A DNA stretch of 62,402 nucleotides. Source: CAZVON01 sp964628435. Its GTDB lineage: Bacteria; Patescibacteriota; Microgenomatia; Levybacterales; UBA12049. The notes under the pieces are model-generated. The model saw only the letters and a program-made list of their open reading frames with translations. It was not told the DNA's origin and searched no databases. The stretch's first letter is position 1, and each line of letters begins with the position of its first letter. The translations under genes and the position numbers were made by a program. This document shows, one piece after another, positions 33,459 through 42,684 of the stretch. The DNA is taken from NCBI GenBank assembly GCA_964628435.1, contig CAZVON010000004.1, forward strand, positions 1 through 62,402, read 5' to 3'.

Positions 33459-33487
33459 ATTGTAAAACAAGAGCTACAAAATTACAA
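33459..33487 (-). promoter_or_regulatory. Promoter of the 82-residue orphan gene
   Basis: Minus-strand TTGTAA (33487-33482), 17 bp, TACAAT (33464-33459); the ATG follows after seven bases. Confidence 0.7.
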
Positions 33488-33525
33488 TATATCTTTATAT
33501 ATTAACTCCTCGAAGTGCTTACTCA

Positions 33526-33822
33526 TTAATTCTTCTGCCTCAAAAATGCAACGATTTCACCAATAAGATATCCCACAATCGCGTAGAATAGAAGTGCTAC
33601 CAAGGTATTGATTTCGATAACATATCCACCATCAAGCACTGGGTTTGGAAACATGCCTCGAAATGGATTGATAAGGCTATCGCTTGTTTGATACACCCAC
33701 CGAACAAATGTTGAACCAGTGCTCGCATTTAAAAATCTCAGCAGAATTCGAAGTGCTAAAATGAGCTCTATAAATCCAAAAACAATGATTGCAAGATACA
33801 AGAGTATCGATGAGGTAAACAT
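33526..33822 (-). CDS. YggT-family membrane protein
   Basis: A 98-residue protein with two membrane helices at either end. The conserved middle LILALRILLRFLNAS, then VYQTSDSLINPFRGMFPNP, matches the YggT family (R-x-x-L-x-W, then T-D-P-x-L-x-P-x-R). Family members sit in the cytoplasmic membrane and are linked to cell shape, division or osmotic tolerance, but the biochemical role is unsettled. Monocistronic by position. Confidence 0.82.
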   Translation of the reverse strand: MFTSSILLYLAIIVFGFIELILALRILLRFLNASTGSTFVRWVYQTSDSLINPFRGMFPNPVLDGGYVIEINTLVALLFYAIVGYLIGEIVAFLRQKN

Positions 33823-33889
33823 ATGTATGGTACTGTTTATGGATAAATTATTCTTGAGATTTCAGTAAGAAAACAGTGTGAAATAAGAT

Positions 33890-36073
33890 TCATTGTGATT
33901 GACTCGTTAACTTTATTCCTTGATTATTCTCTTCAATAACAAAGAGAAGCTTTTGCTTTTGTTTCGATGGACCATGACCTACCCACCATGCAAGATATTC
34001 ATAATTCATAGTAAAACTTTCAAATTGACTCCCAGGCCCAGCTCCTTTAAGGTTATACTCTTTTCCTTTTGCCTGTTTCACAATTTCTTTCACAATGGAC
34101 AATCTTTTCGCAAAATTACCTACACTTTTATGCTCAGAATCAATATGTACAATAAGAAAAAAACAATTTAGAGAAATGAAAAAAATAAGTATTAGTAATT
34201 TTAGAAACTTAAACTGCATTAACTGTTCGAAAAAAACTGCAGTCATTATGACTAATCCTGGAAAGAGCATGGGAAGGTAGGCATTGGATGGGGTTCTTGA
34301 TGCAAAAAATCCTCCAAGAAGCATTACATTTATTATACTAAGCAAAACGATATTTTTTTTAGGTTTTTTTCGCACTAAATGTATTAAAAAATATATACTT
34401 CCTAAAAAAATAACTATTGCTATAAATCCGCTTTGTGGAAAAGTAAGCATTGTATATTGTTGCAGAAAAAAAGAAATCATACTCGCAAATGATTCGTGCG
34501 TTTCTGGATGTATAGGCTGGAAACCAAAGAGTGTCATCAACTTGTACCCAATCCATATTACAAATTGTACTGTCTGAGGAAATCCATGAAACATATCATA
34601 TATAAATATAGGTATCATTGGAGTAAGAAATGCAAATAAAGAAAGAAAAATTATTTTTCTTTGAAAAATATCTGTAACCCAATTTTCTCTTTTTACAAAA
34701 CCATATGCGATTAAAAACGCCACAAGAAACCACAACACAATAGTAGCTAGTTCAAAATTGTACAAAATACTCAAAGTCATAAGCACAAGAGGGAAAAAAT
34801 ACCTATTTCCTCGTATCCATTTATAAAGAAAATATATAAAAAGAATTGTAAACAGCGGTATTGGACTTGTGTGATATGGCATACGAGCGCTTAAAACAAC
34901 GAGTGGAGAAAACGCATAGAGCAAGACTACAATAATCCCAAGTTTTTTTGAAAATATTTCTGCTCCAACTTTATACACAAAAAGCATTGCAAACATATCA
35001 ATGATTGCAGAAAGATATGCACCACTTATGGGATGAAAGTTATATAATGGCAACCATGTTGCCAAAAGATATATCCATAATGGGCCTTGATGAAGCCATG
35101 GATGGCTTGATGGTATTCCAACTAAAGGAATCTGCCCTAACAACGCCATATCCCGCGCCGATAAATAGAACCATCCTTGATCACCGATAAATGGCATCGT
35201 TTCTTCTAGTCTATAAACTCTTAAAAAAAGACCACTTACTAAAATAGCTATTAATAAAAAGGTATTCTTATTTATTCTCAAAAAAGATTCTGTAATAAGA
35301 GCGGAAAGAAATCCGAAATGTTTTTTAAAATAATAAAATCGGCTCTGTAAAAATTTCTTCTCCGAAAACTCCTTTCTTTTTTTCGTACTACCACCTAATG
35401 CATGAAAGACAATCACATCAGGCAGCATAACAATTTTTTTACCAAGCTCCAACACTCGCTTACATATGTCTATATCTTCAAAAAAAAGAAAAAAATTCTC
35501 ATCAAATCCACCTATTTTTTCAAATATCTCCCTTCTTATCATGAATGCTGCGCCGGGTACTGATTCAACTTCACGTTGTGTTTTTTTATCCCAAATATTG
35601 CTCATCCAGTATCTCCTAGAGATGAAGTTATTAGGAAACAATTTCTGAATAAAAGAGAAAGAAAAGATTGCATTCAATGGCGTAAGAACCCTTGTTCCTT
35701 GGCGATAGGGCTTGCTACTTGCATCATAAAGAAATGGAGCAACAATTCCAACTCTTGAATGTTGATCCAAATAATTCTTTAATTCATTAATAGAACTCTT
35801 CGTAACTTTTGTATCTGGATTGAGAAAAAGAAAATGGCTTCCTTTTGCATAAGCTGCTCCAATATTATTTCCTTGACCAAATCCTTTATTTTCGTTTGGT
35901 ACGTATATAACGTGTGGAAATCGTTTCTTCAATCTTTTTTCAATATTCTTTTCTTCATTGTTATCAACAACTATTATTTCAAAAGAGTTTTTTGGTTTAC
36001 TATATATTATTGACTCTATACACGCAAAAAGGGATGCTTCCGCATAGTAATGAACAATAATAATAGAAATCAT
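33890..36073 (-). CDS. Fusion of a GT2 glycosyltransferase and a GT-C membrane glycosyltransferase
   Basis: The N-terminal ~270 residues form a GT2 enzyme: SIIIVHYYAEASLFACI, VVDNNEEKNIE, FLFLNPDTKVT, and GGFDENFFLFFEDIDICKRV, the rhamnosyltransferase-like acceptor block. From about residue 280 the protein becomes multi-spanning with GT-C features: IGDQGWFYLSARDMALLG in the first external loop and SSHPWLHQGPLWIY. The total is 727 residues. ATG 36073 is chosen over upstream in-frame starts because a full promoter lies just before it. Such a fusion would place cytoplasmic glycan assembly and external sugar transfer in one chain. Confidence 0.85.
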   Translation of the reverse strand: MISIIIVHYYAEASLFACIESIIYSKPKNSFEIIVVDNNEEKNIEKRLKKRFPHVIYVPNENKGFGQGNNIGAAYAKGSHFLFLNPDTKVTKSSINELKNYLDQHSRVGIVAPFLYDASSKPYRQGTRVLTPLNAIFSFSFIQKLFPNNFISRRYWMSNIWDKKTQREVESVPGAAFMIRREIFEKIGGFDENFFLFFEDIDICKRVLELGKKIVMLPDVIVFHALGGSTKKRKEFSEKKFLQSRFYYFKKHFGFLSALITESFLRINKNTFLLIAILVSGLFLRVYRLEETMPFIGDQGWFYLSARDMALLGQIPLVGIPSSHPWLHQGPLWIYLLATWLPLYNFHPISGAYLSAIIDMFAMLFVYKVGAEIFSKKLGIIVVLLYAFSPLVVLSARMPYHTSPIPLFTILFIYFLYKWIRGNRYFFPLVLMTLSILYNFELATIVLWFLVAFLIAYGFVKRENWVTDIFQRKIIFLSLFAFLTPMIPIFIYDMFHGFPQTVQFVIWIGYKLMTLFGFQPIHPETHESFASMISFFLQQYTMLTFPQSGFIAIVIFLGSIYFLIHLVRKKPKKNIVLLSIINVMLLGGFFASRTPSNAYLPMLFPGLVIMTAVFFEQLMQFKFLKLLILIFFISLNCFFLIVHIDSEHKSVGNFAKRLSIVKEIVKQAKGKEYNLKGAGPGSQFESFTMNYEYLAWWVGHGPSKQKQKLLFVIEENNQGIKLTSQSQ

Positions 36074-36079
36074 GTGTAG

Positions 36080-36108
36080 ATTATACTTACAATACTTCTG
36101 CCAAGCAA
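36080..36108 (-). promoter_or_regulatory. Promoter of the GT2/GT-C fusion gene
   Basis: Minus-strand TTGCTT (36108-36103), 17 bp, TATAAT (36085-36080); the ATG at 36073 begins seven bases on, i.e. about at the expected transcription start. Confidence 0.75.
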
Positions 36109-36135
36109 GAAATATGGTACTATAAAATTCGCTTT

Positions 36136-36144
36136 TGTTATAAT
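36136..36144 (+). promoter_or_regulatory. Extended -10 box of the methyltransferase/GT2 fusion gene
   Basis: TGTTATAAT, with the ATG at 36159 fourteen bases after it. It fires away from the minus-strand promoter at 36080-36108. Confidence 0.7.
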
Positions 36145-36158
36145 AAAGCAAAAATTAC

Positions 36159-37577
36159 ATGGCAGCTATATACAATAAAATTGAGAAATTTTATGATGAG
36201 ATTGCTGATCAACGAGATTCTTGGAAAAAAAAGAACTATTATTACCACGGACAAATTGCTCGTTTATACAATTTTCTAATTCCATCTAATCAAAAAATCC
36301 TCGACATTGGCTGTGGAACAGGGGATTTATTAGCAGCTCTCAATCCCGTACGAGGAGTAGGAATTGATATCTCCCAAAGAATGATTGGGCTTGCGAGAAA
36401 AAAACATCCTCAATTTACATTTAAAAAAATCCACGCAGAAGATTTACAGATAGCGGAAAAGTTTGATTATATTATTTTATCTGATGTCATAGGAGACCTA
36501 GTCGATGTTCAGAAGGTATTTCAAAATCTCCATACTATCTCAAATGAGAATACACGAATAATTATTAATTATTACAATAATTTTTTATGGGAACCGATTT
36601 TACTATTTGGTGAGAAATGTGGTTTGAAAATGCCAGTCCCAACACAAAATTGGCTATCGCAACAAGACGTAAAAAATCTATTTGAGTTGTCAAATTTAGA
36701 AGTAGTAAAAGATAGTGAATTTTTATTGTTACCAATAAATATTTTTTTTATTTCTGCTTTCTTAAACAAATATATTGCACGATTGCCATTTATACGAAAA
36801 TTATGTCTTATAAGATATTTTATTGTTAGAAAAAAACCATCTTTTGTCTCCAAAGAATATTCAGTATCGGTTATCATTCCTGCACGAAATGAGGAAAAAA
36901 ATATTGAAAAAGTAATTCGGGAAATACCAAAACTAGGAAAAAAAACAGAACTCATTTTTATTGAGGGGCATTCAAAAGACAATACAAAAAACGAAATTAA
37001 AAGACTTATTAAAAAAAATAATCGTAAAAATATTATTTTAGTTAATCAAGGAAATGGTATTGGAAAGGCAGATGCGGTACGCAAAGGCATCAAAAAAGCG
37101 ACGGGAGAAATTATTATTATATTTGATGCTGATCTAACTGTAGACCCAGTGGAGCTTTTTAAGTTTTACGATGTATTAAAAAGACGGAAAGCAGAATTCG
37201 TTCAAGGAAGTAGGTTGGTATATCCAATGGAAAAACAAGCTATGAGGATGTTAAATATTTTTGGAAATAAATTCTTTAGCGTCTTATTTAGTTTTCTTCT
37301 TGATCAACAGATAAAAGATACCTTATGTGGGACAAAAGGATTGTTTAGAAGTAACTACATACAAATTGAGAAAAACCGTTCTTTTTTTGGAGATTTTGAT
37401 CCTTTTGGAGATTTTGATCTAATCTTTGGAGTCTCCAAATTAAATCTTAAAATTATTGAAATACCTATTCGTTATAAAGCTCGTCGATACGGAGAAACAA
37501 ATATACAGAGATTTCGGAATGGATTAACACTGCTTCGTATGACAATCCTTGCAGCAGTAAAATTAAAATTCTTTTAA
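36159..37577 (+). CDS. Fusion of a SAM methyltransferase and a GT2 polyprenyl-phosphate sugar synthase-like domain
   Basis: Residues 1-220 are a class I methyltransferase with motif I LDIGCGTGDLLAAL near residue 48 and IILSDVIGDLVD as post-motif. Residues ~228-472 form a GT2 domain of the DPM1/DPG-synthase type: SVIIPARNEEKNIEKVI, GIGKADAVRKGIKKATGE, IIIFDADLTV with the metal-binding Asp residues, and DTLCGTKGLF. A short perfect duplication in the C-terminal part gives FGDFDPFGDFD. The last base is shared with the next methyltransferase gene. The donor is probably a nucleotide sugar and the acceptor a lipid phosphate. Confidence 0.85.
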   Translation: MAAIYNKIEKFYDEIADQRDSWKKKNYYYHGQIARLYNFLIPSNQKILDIGCGTGDLLAALNPVRGVGIDISQRMIGLARKKHPQFTFKKIHAEDLQIAEKFDYIILSDVIGDLVDVQKVFQNLHTISNENTRIIINYYNNFLWEPILLFGEKCGLKMPVPTQNWLSQQDVKNLFELSNLEVVKDSEFLLLPINIFFISAFLNKYIARLPFIRKLCLIRYFIVRKKPSFVSKEYSVSVIIPARNEEKNIEKVIREIPKLGKKTELIFIEGHSKDNTKNEIKRLIKKNNRKNIILVNQGNGIGKADAVRKGIKKATGEIIIIFDADLTVDPVELFKFYDVLKRRKAEFVQGSRLVYPMEKQAMRMLNIFGNKFFSVLFSFLLDQQIKDTLCGTKGLFRSNYIQIEKNRSFFGDFDPFGDFDLIFGVSKLNLKIIEIPIRYKARRYGETNIQRFRNGLTLLRMTILAAVKLKFF

Positions 37578-38317
37578 TGAAATATAAAAAAATCGACGCT
37601 GTCGGTACTACTCTTGCTCGAAAGAAAATAATAAAACAAAAACTTTTTCTTAAAAATCTCTATGAAGATTTTTATAGAAAGATTTATTCTGAGCTGTCAT
37701 ATAACAACAGAAGAGAAACAATTGTTGAACTCGGCAGCGGAGCAGGATTTATAAAAAAGATTATACCAACTGCGGTAACATCTGATATTCTAAAGCTTCC
37801 TAGTATCGACATGCAATTTTCAGCACTTGATATGCCTTTTAAAAATCGTAGTGTCAACGCATTTGTTATGGTTGATGTCTTTCATCATATCAAAGATGTT
37901 GAGAAGTTTTTAACTGAGGCTAACAGATGCCTAAAAAAGAATGGACAAATAGTAATGATTGAACCCTCAAGCACTTTATTTGGAAAACTTATTTACACAT
38001 ATTTCCACCATGAACCATATAATGCCAGATCTAGTTGGTTTTTTGAGAGCTCTGGCCCTTTAAGCGGAGCAAACTCAGCACTTCCTTGGATTGTTTTCGT
38101 ACGAGATAGAAAAAAATTTGAGAGAAAGTATCCGCATTTACAGATCACAAAACTAGAAACACACACGCCAACAAGATATTTACTGAGTGGTGGGTTTACG
38201 CTTCCTCAGCTTCTCCCTAATTTCATGCATCTTTTTATTACATTTTTAGAATCGCTTCTTCATCCTCTCAACTCAGCGTTTGGGATGTTCTATACTATAG
38301 TCATTGTTAAGAAATAA
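37577..38317 (+). CDS. SAM-dependent methyltransferase
   Basis: A class I methyltransferase of 246 residues. Motif I reads IVELGSGAGFIKKI (about residues 49-62), the acidic motif lies in SDILKLPS, and AFVMVDVFHHIKDVEKFL followed by LKKNGQIVMIEPS matches the Methyltransf_11 pattern. The C-terminal ~100 residues contain a hydrophobic stretch that may bind the membrane. It follows the fusion gene with a one-base overlap and ends 4 bp before a convergent gene. Substrate likely a sugar or lipid-linked glycan. Confidence 0.83.
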   Translation: MKYKKIDAVGTTLARKKIIKQKLFLKNLYEDFYRKIYSELSYNNRRETIVELGSGAGFIKKIIPTAVTSDILKLPSIDMQFSALDMPFKNRSVNAFVMVDVFHHIKDVEKFLTEANRCLKKNGQIVMIEPSSTLFGKLIYTYFHHEPYNARSSWFFESSGPLSGANSALPWIVFVRDRKKFERKYPHLQITKLETHTPTRYLLSGGFTLPQLLPNFMHLFITFLESLLHPLNSAFGMFYTIVIVKK

Positions 38318-38321
38318 CATG

Positions 38322-39878
38322 TCATTTATGCTTATATACATGAACAAGATCTGCGCCATCTGCTTTTTCTGTATATACCAGGTTATAATCCTTCTTTAAA
38401 AGAGTCTCATCAAATCTCATCCGAGCAACTTCATAATAGTTTACTACAACATATTCATATTTTTTGCTTGGATTAAAAATTTCATATTGAAGATCTTTTG
38501 ACCTATAAATGGACGTTGAGTGAGGATCTAGTGCGAGACCAATCTTTGAATTTTTTTGGGCATTTTCAACAATATACTCTCCAGGACGCTTGAGTCCCTC
38601 TCCAAACCAACCAATATAAAAAAGTTTTTTGTCATAAACGTTTTTTGTCCCGCCTACCAATTCATTATAGTATTCCAGATAGTAGGGTGCTACCTGAAAT
38701 AACGAATAAAATAAATAGATACAAAAAATTATAACCAAACTATATTTAACTATTTTTTCTTTTACAAATCTATTCATGCAGTAATCAAAACCAATTGCAG
38801 AAAGAAGCGCTAATGGTGCATAAAATTGAACAATGTAACGTATCATATGTTGTCTATGGTGAAAAAAAGTCATCAGAAATGGTGTTGCAAACCAAATAAG
38901 TAATGCAAAGAAAATCCAGTTATTTCTTTTTATTGTGGCGTTATAAATTCCAAACGCTGTCAATAGTAGAAGAAGTGCTGGTGTGGTGATTAAAACAGCA
39001 AGAAAATAATAAAAGGAGTGAGCGCCCATCTCTTCTCCAAAGATAAGTGCTGGTACAAGTCCACCGTTTTTGAACCAAAGATTGTATACCGAATTAATAT
39101 AGCTTGAGAAATGAAGGAAGGGCATTGGCCATATCACGACACAAGTTATAAAAGCGATTATAAAAATTTTGAGAAGATGAAAAAATGAGATAGTTTTTTC
39201 TTTTGTCATTTTTTTCCATACACAAAAAGTCGCTAGGTAAAACGGGAAAATTAATATATTTGACTCTTTTATTTCTAAATTCATCCCGGTCAAAATGCCA
39301 GTCGAAATAAGAAAAAACACACTTTTTTTCTCGAGGTAAAGAAGATAAGAAAAAACACACAAAGTAAAAAATAACACAATCCATGTCTCTAAAACTATAA
39401 ATTGTGAGAAACCAAGGAAATGAGGAACAACCGCAAGAATAAACGCAGCGAGTGCTCCAACAAAAACAGAAAAGTACTTTACTCCAATAAAAAAAACTAC
39501 AACTGCGGAAAGTGATCCTATAAGCATGGAAAGAAAGCGAGAGTATGGAAAGTCATAATGAAAAACAGGAGCTCCTTGAGCCTTCAGATTATAAGAAGGC
39601 ATCTCATTAATATCGTAATGCAAAAAATCTTTATGTGAAACTATTCCATAAAAATAAAAAGCAAAGGGAGGATGATCAATAGCAGTCTCATACCAAAATG
39701 GATGAGAGAACTCTCCTTTTTTAATGAGTTCTATAAGGCCATATCCATGCTCCATCAACGCTTGTTCATCCGACCATCTTCCTATTTTATCGAAATTCCA
39801 TACCCGCAAACCCAAAGCAAAAATAAAAATTAAAAAAGCCAAAGCGATAGTAGATATCCTCATTTCATCAAATCTCAT
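38322..39878 (-). CDS. PMT/ArnT-like GT-C membrane glycosyltransferase (GT39 type)
   Basis: About 518 residues. After one N-terminal helix the first external loop reads IGRWSDEQALMEHGYGLIE with acidic residues, then YETAIDHPPFAFYFYG, the DHPP motif typical of GT39-like enzymes. Eight or more further membrane segments and a soluble C-terminal domain follow. It would take sugar from a polyprenyl-phosphate donor on the outer face. Starts at ATG 39878 or 39863 are possible; a -10-like TAAAAT immediately upstream of the first favours the second if it is used. Confidence 0.82.
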   Translation of the reverse strand: MRFDEMRISTIALAFLIFIFALGLRVWNFDKIGRWSDEQALMEHGYGLIELIKKGEFSHPFWYETAIDHPPFAFYFYGIVSHKDFLHYDINEMPSYNLKAQGAPVFHYDFPYSRFLSMLIGSLSAVVVFFIGVKYFSVFVGALAAFILAVVPHFLGFSQFIVLETWIVLFFTLCVFSYLLYLEKKSVFFLISTGILTGMNLEIKESNILIFPFYLATFCVWKKMTKEKTISFFHLLKIFIIAFITCVVIWPMPFLHFSSYINSVYNLWFKNGGLVPALIFGEEMGAHSFYYFLAVLITTPALLLLLTAFGIYNATIKRNNWIFFALLIWFATPFLMTFFHHRQHMIRYIVQFYAPLALLSAIGFDYCMNRFVKEKIVKYSLVIIFCIYLFYSLFQVAPYYLEYYNELVGGTKNVYDKKLFYIGWFGEGLKRPGEYIVENAQKNSKIGLALDPHSTSIYRSKDLQYEIFNPSKKYEYVVVNYYEVARMRFDETLLKKDYNLVYTEKADGADLVHVYKHK

Positions 39879-39933
39879 CAATTTTAAGATTTTTATTTTT
39901 ACAAATCCTGCATTTTTTTAATTTCATTTTTTC

Positions 39934-40590
39934 TTAACTTTTTAGCGGTTTTTTAGCAACAGCAAGCATTTGCCCTGCTTTTGGTTTCCACGGAGAAAGA
40001 AGGTACAATTTTACAAGAAAAGGTATTTTAGGAAGTCGCTCTTTCAGTTTTGCAGGAAGAAACTTCGGTTCTATTTTTATAATTTCGAAATTGTAATTTT
40101 GCAGCAAATCTCGAATACTTTCATGAGTAAGTATGGTCCGATGAGTATAGTCATCGAAATAATTTCGATAGAAATAAGTAAAGTTAGGCTGCATGCTAAT
40201 AAAAAGTCCCCCAGGACGCAAAATTCTATATACGTGACGGAGAACAGACTCGATTTCAGTTAATTCAAGGTGTTCCAATAACCCAGCAGCAAACACTATA
40301 TCAAATTTATTTTTTGGAATATTTCCAAGCTTTGTACAGTCCTGAACATGGAGTATTATATTCTTATGGGCGTATTTTTTTATTATCGGAGACTTATCGT
40401 TTGCATGCTTCTCAGAAGCAATAACATTATTTATAAAATTACAATAGCCTGCACCCAAATCTAAAACAACGCTAGTGGATGGTATATATTTTTTTTGTAT
40501 ATACTCAACAATAGGCCTCCACATTCGGTCTCTATATTTTAGAAATGGAACTCGTGTGTCGAAATATCTATCATAGAGGTGTTTTGCCAT
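39934..40590 (-). CDS. SAM-dependent methyltransferase
   Basis: A 218-residue class I enzyme. Motif I VVLDLGAGYCNFIN lies near residue 40, DIVFAAGLLEHLELTEIESVL in the middle and ILRPGGLFISMQPN as the post-motif. The last 40 residues are hydrophobic and Pro-rich, so it may sit on the membrane. A strong extended -10 box six bases before its ATG suggests that it starts its own transcript inside the glycan block. Confidence 0.83.
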   Translation of the reverse strand: MAKHLYDRYFDTRVPFLKYRDRMWRPIVEYIQKKYIPSTSVVLDLGAGYCNFINNVIASEKHANDKSPIIKKYAHKNIILHVQDCTKLGNIPKNKFDIVFAAGLLEHLELTEIESVLRHVYRILRPGGLFISMQPNFTYFYRNYFDDYTHRTILTHESIRDLLQNYNFEIIKIEPKFLPAKLKERLPKIPFLVKLYLLSPWKPKAGQMLAVAKKPLKS

Positions 40591-40596
40591 ATGGGT

Positions 40597-40605
40597 ATAT
40601 TACCA
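40597..40605 (-). promoter_or_regulatory. Extended -10 box of the methyltransferase gene at 39934-40590
   Basis: Minus-strand TGGTAATAT, with the ATG at 40590 starting seven bases beyond it. Confidence 0.6.
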
Positions 40606-40616
40606 TAAATGCTTTC

Positions 40617-41351
40617 CTAGCTTAAGGTTTTCATAATGCGGATACCATGCCATCTGATCCAAAAAAATAGTATAAATATAAGAAGTTTAAGTCCCCATTT
40701 GGTAATATTGAGTATGCTACCAGTAATTGCTGATTCCCCAATCCGCTTTCTAAATGAAACTGGAATTTCTACGAAAGGGATCGTATGCGCTACAACCTGT
40801 AACGTTACTTCAGTTACAAAATGTGAATCTCCTGTAAGCCAACGTGAGTCAAGGTATTTAACAATATCTTTTCGTATAAGTTTGTATGTACACCCTACAT
40901 CTGTAATTGTGCTTGAAAGAAACAATAATTGAATTAACTTCCCCTCAAAAATATCAGCAATCCTCCGAACAAAAAACATTTCCGAATCCTCGGCAATAAG
41001 GCTGGAATTAGTTCTTGTTCCCAAGACTACTGGAAAATCATCAGTATATGCAATGAATTTCTCAACGTCCTTTGGATTATATGAGCCATCTCCCTCACAA
41101 AGAATTACAAAATCTCCTTTTGCACTTCGCATTCCCAAACGTAAAGCATACCCCTGCCCTTGTTTCTTTTCAAAAAAAATTTTGGCCTTTGTTTTTTTAA
41201 CCTCATCCACTGTACCATGCTCCGCATTGTTATCGACAACGATTACCTCATCAACAATACCTGTATCAAAAAAATCTTCAATAACTTTTCTGATAGATCT
41301 CCTTTCTTTATATGTTGCCAAAACAACAGAGACAGTTTTCTTTTTATACAT
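40617..41351 (-). CDS. GT2 glycosyltransferase with C-terminal membrane helix
   Basis: A 244-residue GT2 enzyme: VSVVLATYKERRSIRKVI, VDEVIVVDNNAEHGTVDEV, QGQGYALRLGMRSAKGD and CEGDGSYNPKDVEKFI at the DxD position, then DVGCTYKLIRKDI. A C-terminal hydrophobic segment follows, as in polyprenyl-phosphate hexose synthases. ATG 41351 is used since it lies one base after the stop of the upstream SGNH gene; an upstream in-frame start would sit inside that gene. Confidence 0.85.
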   Translation of the reverse strand: MYKKKTVSVVLATYKERRSIRKVIEDFFDTGIVDEVIVVDNNAEHGTVDEVKKTKAKIFFEKKQGQGYALRLGMRSAKGDFVILCEGDGSYNPKDVEKFIAYTDDFPVVLGTRTNSSLIAEDSEMFFVRRIADIFEGKLIQLLFLSSTITDVGCTYKLIRKDIVKYLDSRWLTGDSHFVTEVTLQVVAHTIPFVEIPVSFRKRIGESAITGSILNITKWGLKLLIFILFFWIRWHGIRIMKTLS

Positions 41352-41352
41352 A

Positions 41353-42684
41353 CTATTTTTCAATAAATCCATTAGATAATATATGCTCGTATAAAACACT
41401 TGCTATCTTTTCATTAGCCAAGTCTGTATAGTGTACATCATCAGTAAAATACTTAAGGTTCTTGGGCATTGTCTTGTCAAGATCAATGAACGAAATCTTG
41501 TTTTCTAGAGCTATTTCTTTTGTGGCATTATTAAATTCATTCAGTGATTGAATGACAGAGGAGATAGAGGGATATTTTCCATCCTTACTGCAATGAATTG
41601 CTGGAAAATAAATTTTACGTAGCTCTTCCCTACTCAAGTCTTCTTTATAAAGATTAGGTTGATTTCCCAAAATCAACGCTACCTGATCGTTTTTAGTAAT
41701 ATCAATAAACGACTGCATGTTTCTTTTGTATGAAAATAGGCTTGGAAGATTTTTCATCTCATACTGTCTCGTCGTTTCTAGATCATCATAATATGACTTA
41801 GAATAATTCGATGTGTGCCAATAAAGAAAATCAGAATAGAGATTTTCTTGGATAAATTTTAAAATAAAATCAACCGTTACAAATTTGAAGGTTATAAGTG
41901 ATTGCGGCTGAAAATAATTTTTAACCATCAAAGCATCTGCGCCTAAATAATGCGAATAATCAGTCGTAAAAGGCTTTATCGCCCAATATGAGGGCGTGCA
42001 TGAATAATACCAGTCATTAATACCGTGCCACATAACAATCATATCTGGAGCAAAGTCTTTTATTTTAAATAAGTACTGAATAAGAGAGTGCTCGCTAGTA
42101 TACCCATCAACTCCAGCATTTATTACTTCTATTTTTTTGTGTGGGAAATGTTGCTGTAAAAGTTTCTCAAGTAGCTTAGAAGATGTTTTTTCAAACGAGG
42201 TTCCTCGACTTAACACCGTTGATCCACCAAGAACAAAGATTCTATATACCCCATCAGGTTTTTGTTTGCTCATTTCCTCAGACCTGAATCCATGTGAATT
42301 AACTTTTGTCGTGTAATCTTTTGTTAATTGTAACTGTAAAAAAGGATGAAAGTAATCAATGGAATATATATATGAATGTGATTCGTAATTTTTATATTTA
42401 TTACGAAAGAATAATTCAGTTGACAACAAAGGAAGTATTATAATTAGCAAACAAATAAGTATTTTTTTCTTCCGAGTGAGAAAAAATTTTTTTTCTTTCA
42501 TTTTTAATTTCGATTTTAGTAGCATTAAATATGGGAGATATAAAAGAAAAAGGGTTGCTAAAACAATGAAATATTTTTTTGTGTACTTACCAAGTATCTC
42601 TGGATGTGCTGAAGTATGAAAAACTAATCCAAGAAAGAAAACGATATATACTGTATGAAATAAAATAACAATGAATTTAATCAT
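41353..42684 (-). CDS. Membrane-anchored SGNH/GDSL hydrolase
   Basis: Two or three N-terminal membrane helices (residues ~1-90) precede an external SGNH domain. The blocks are present in order: FVLGGSTV with the nucleophile Ser near residue 150, the Gly block INAGVDGYTSEHS, WHGINDWY with Asn near residue 220, and DDVHYTD with the catalytic Asp and His near residue 415. Such proteins usually add or remove acyl groups on surface glycans. It overlaps the upstream GT4 gene by eight bases. It could supply the same activity as the SGNH remnant at 22218-22421. Confidence 0.84.
   Translation of the reverse strand: MIKFIVILFHTVYIVFFLGLVFHTSAHPEILGKYTKKYFIVLATLFLLYLPYLMLLKSKLKMKEKKFFLTRKKKILICLLIIILPLLSTELFFRNKYKNYESHSYIYSIDYFHPFLQLQLTKDYTTKVNSHGFRSEEMSKQKPDGVYRIFVLGGSTVLSRGTSFEKTSSKLLEKLLQQHFPHKKIEVINAGVDGYTSEHSLIQYLFKIKDFAPDMIVMWHGINDWYYSCTPSYWAIKPFTTDYSHYLGADALMVKNYFQPQSLITFKFVTVDFILKFIQENLYSDFLYWHTSNYSKSYYDDLETTRQYEMKNLPSLFSYKRNMQSFIDITKNDQVALILGNQPNLYKEDLSREELRKIYFPAIHCSKDGKYPSISSVIQSLNEFNNATKEIALENKISFIDLDKTMPKNLKYFTDDVHYTDLANEKIASVLYEHILSNGFIEK

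Noticed and set aside
37385..37420. Tandem duplication of a 15-base unit giving FGDFDPFGDFD.
   Set aside because: In frame and within a coherent GT2 domain; may be natural to the family, so not treated as a repeat element.
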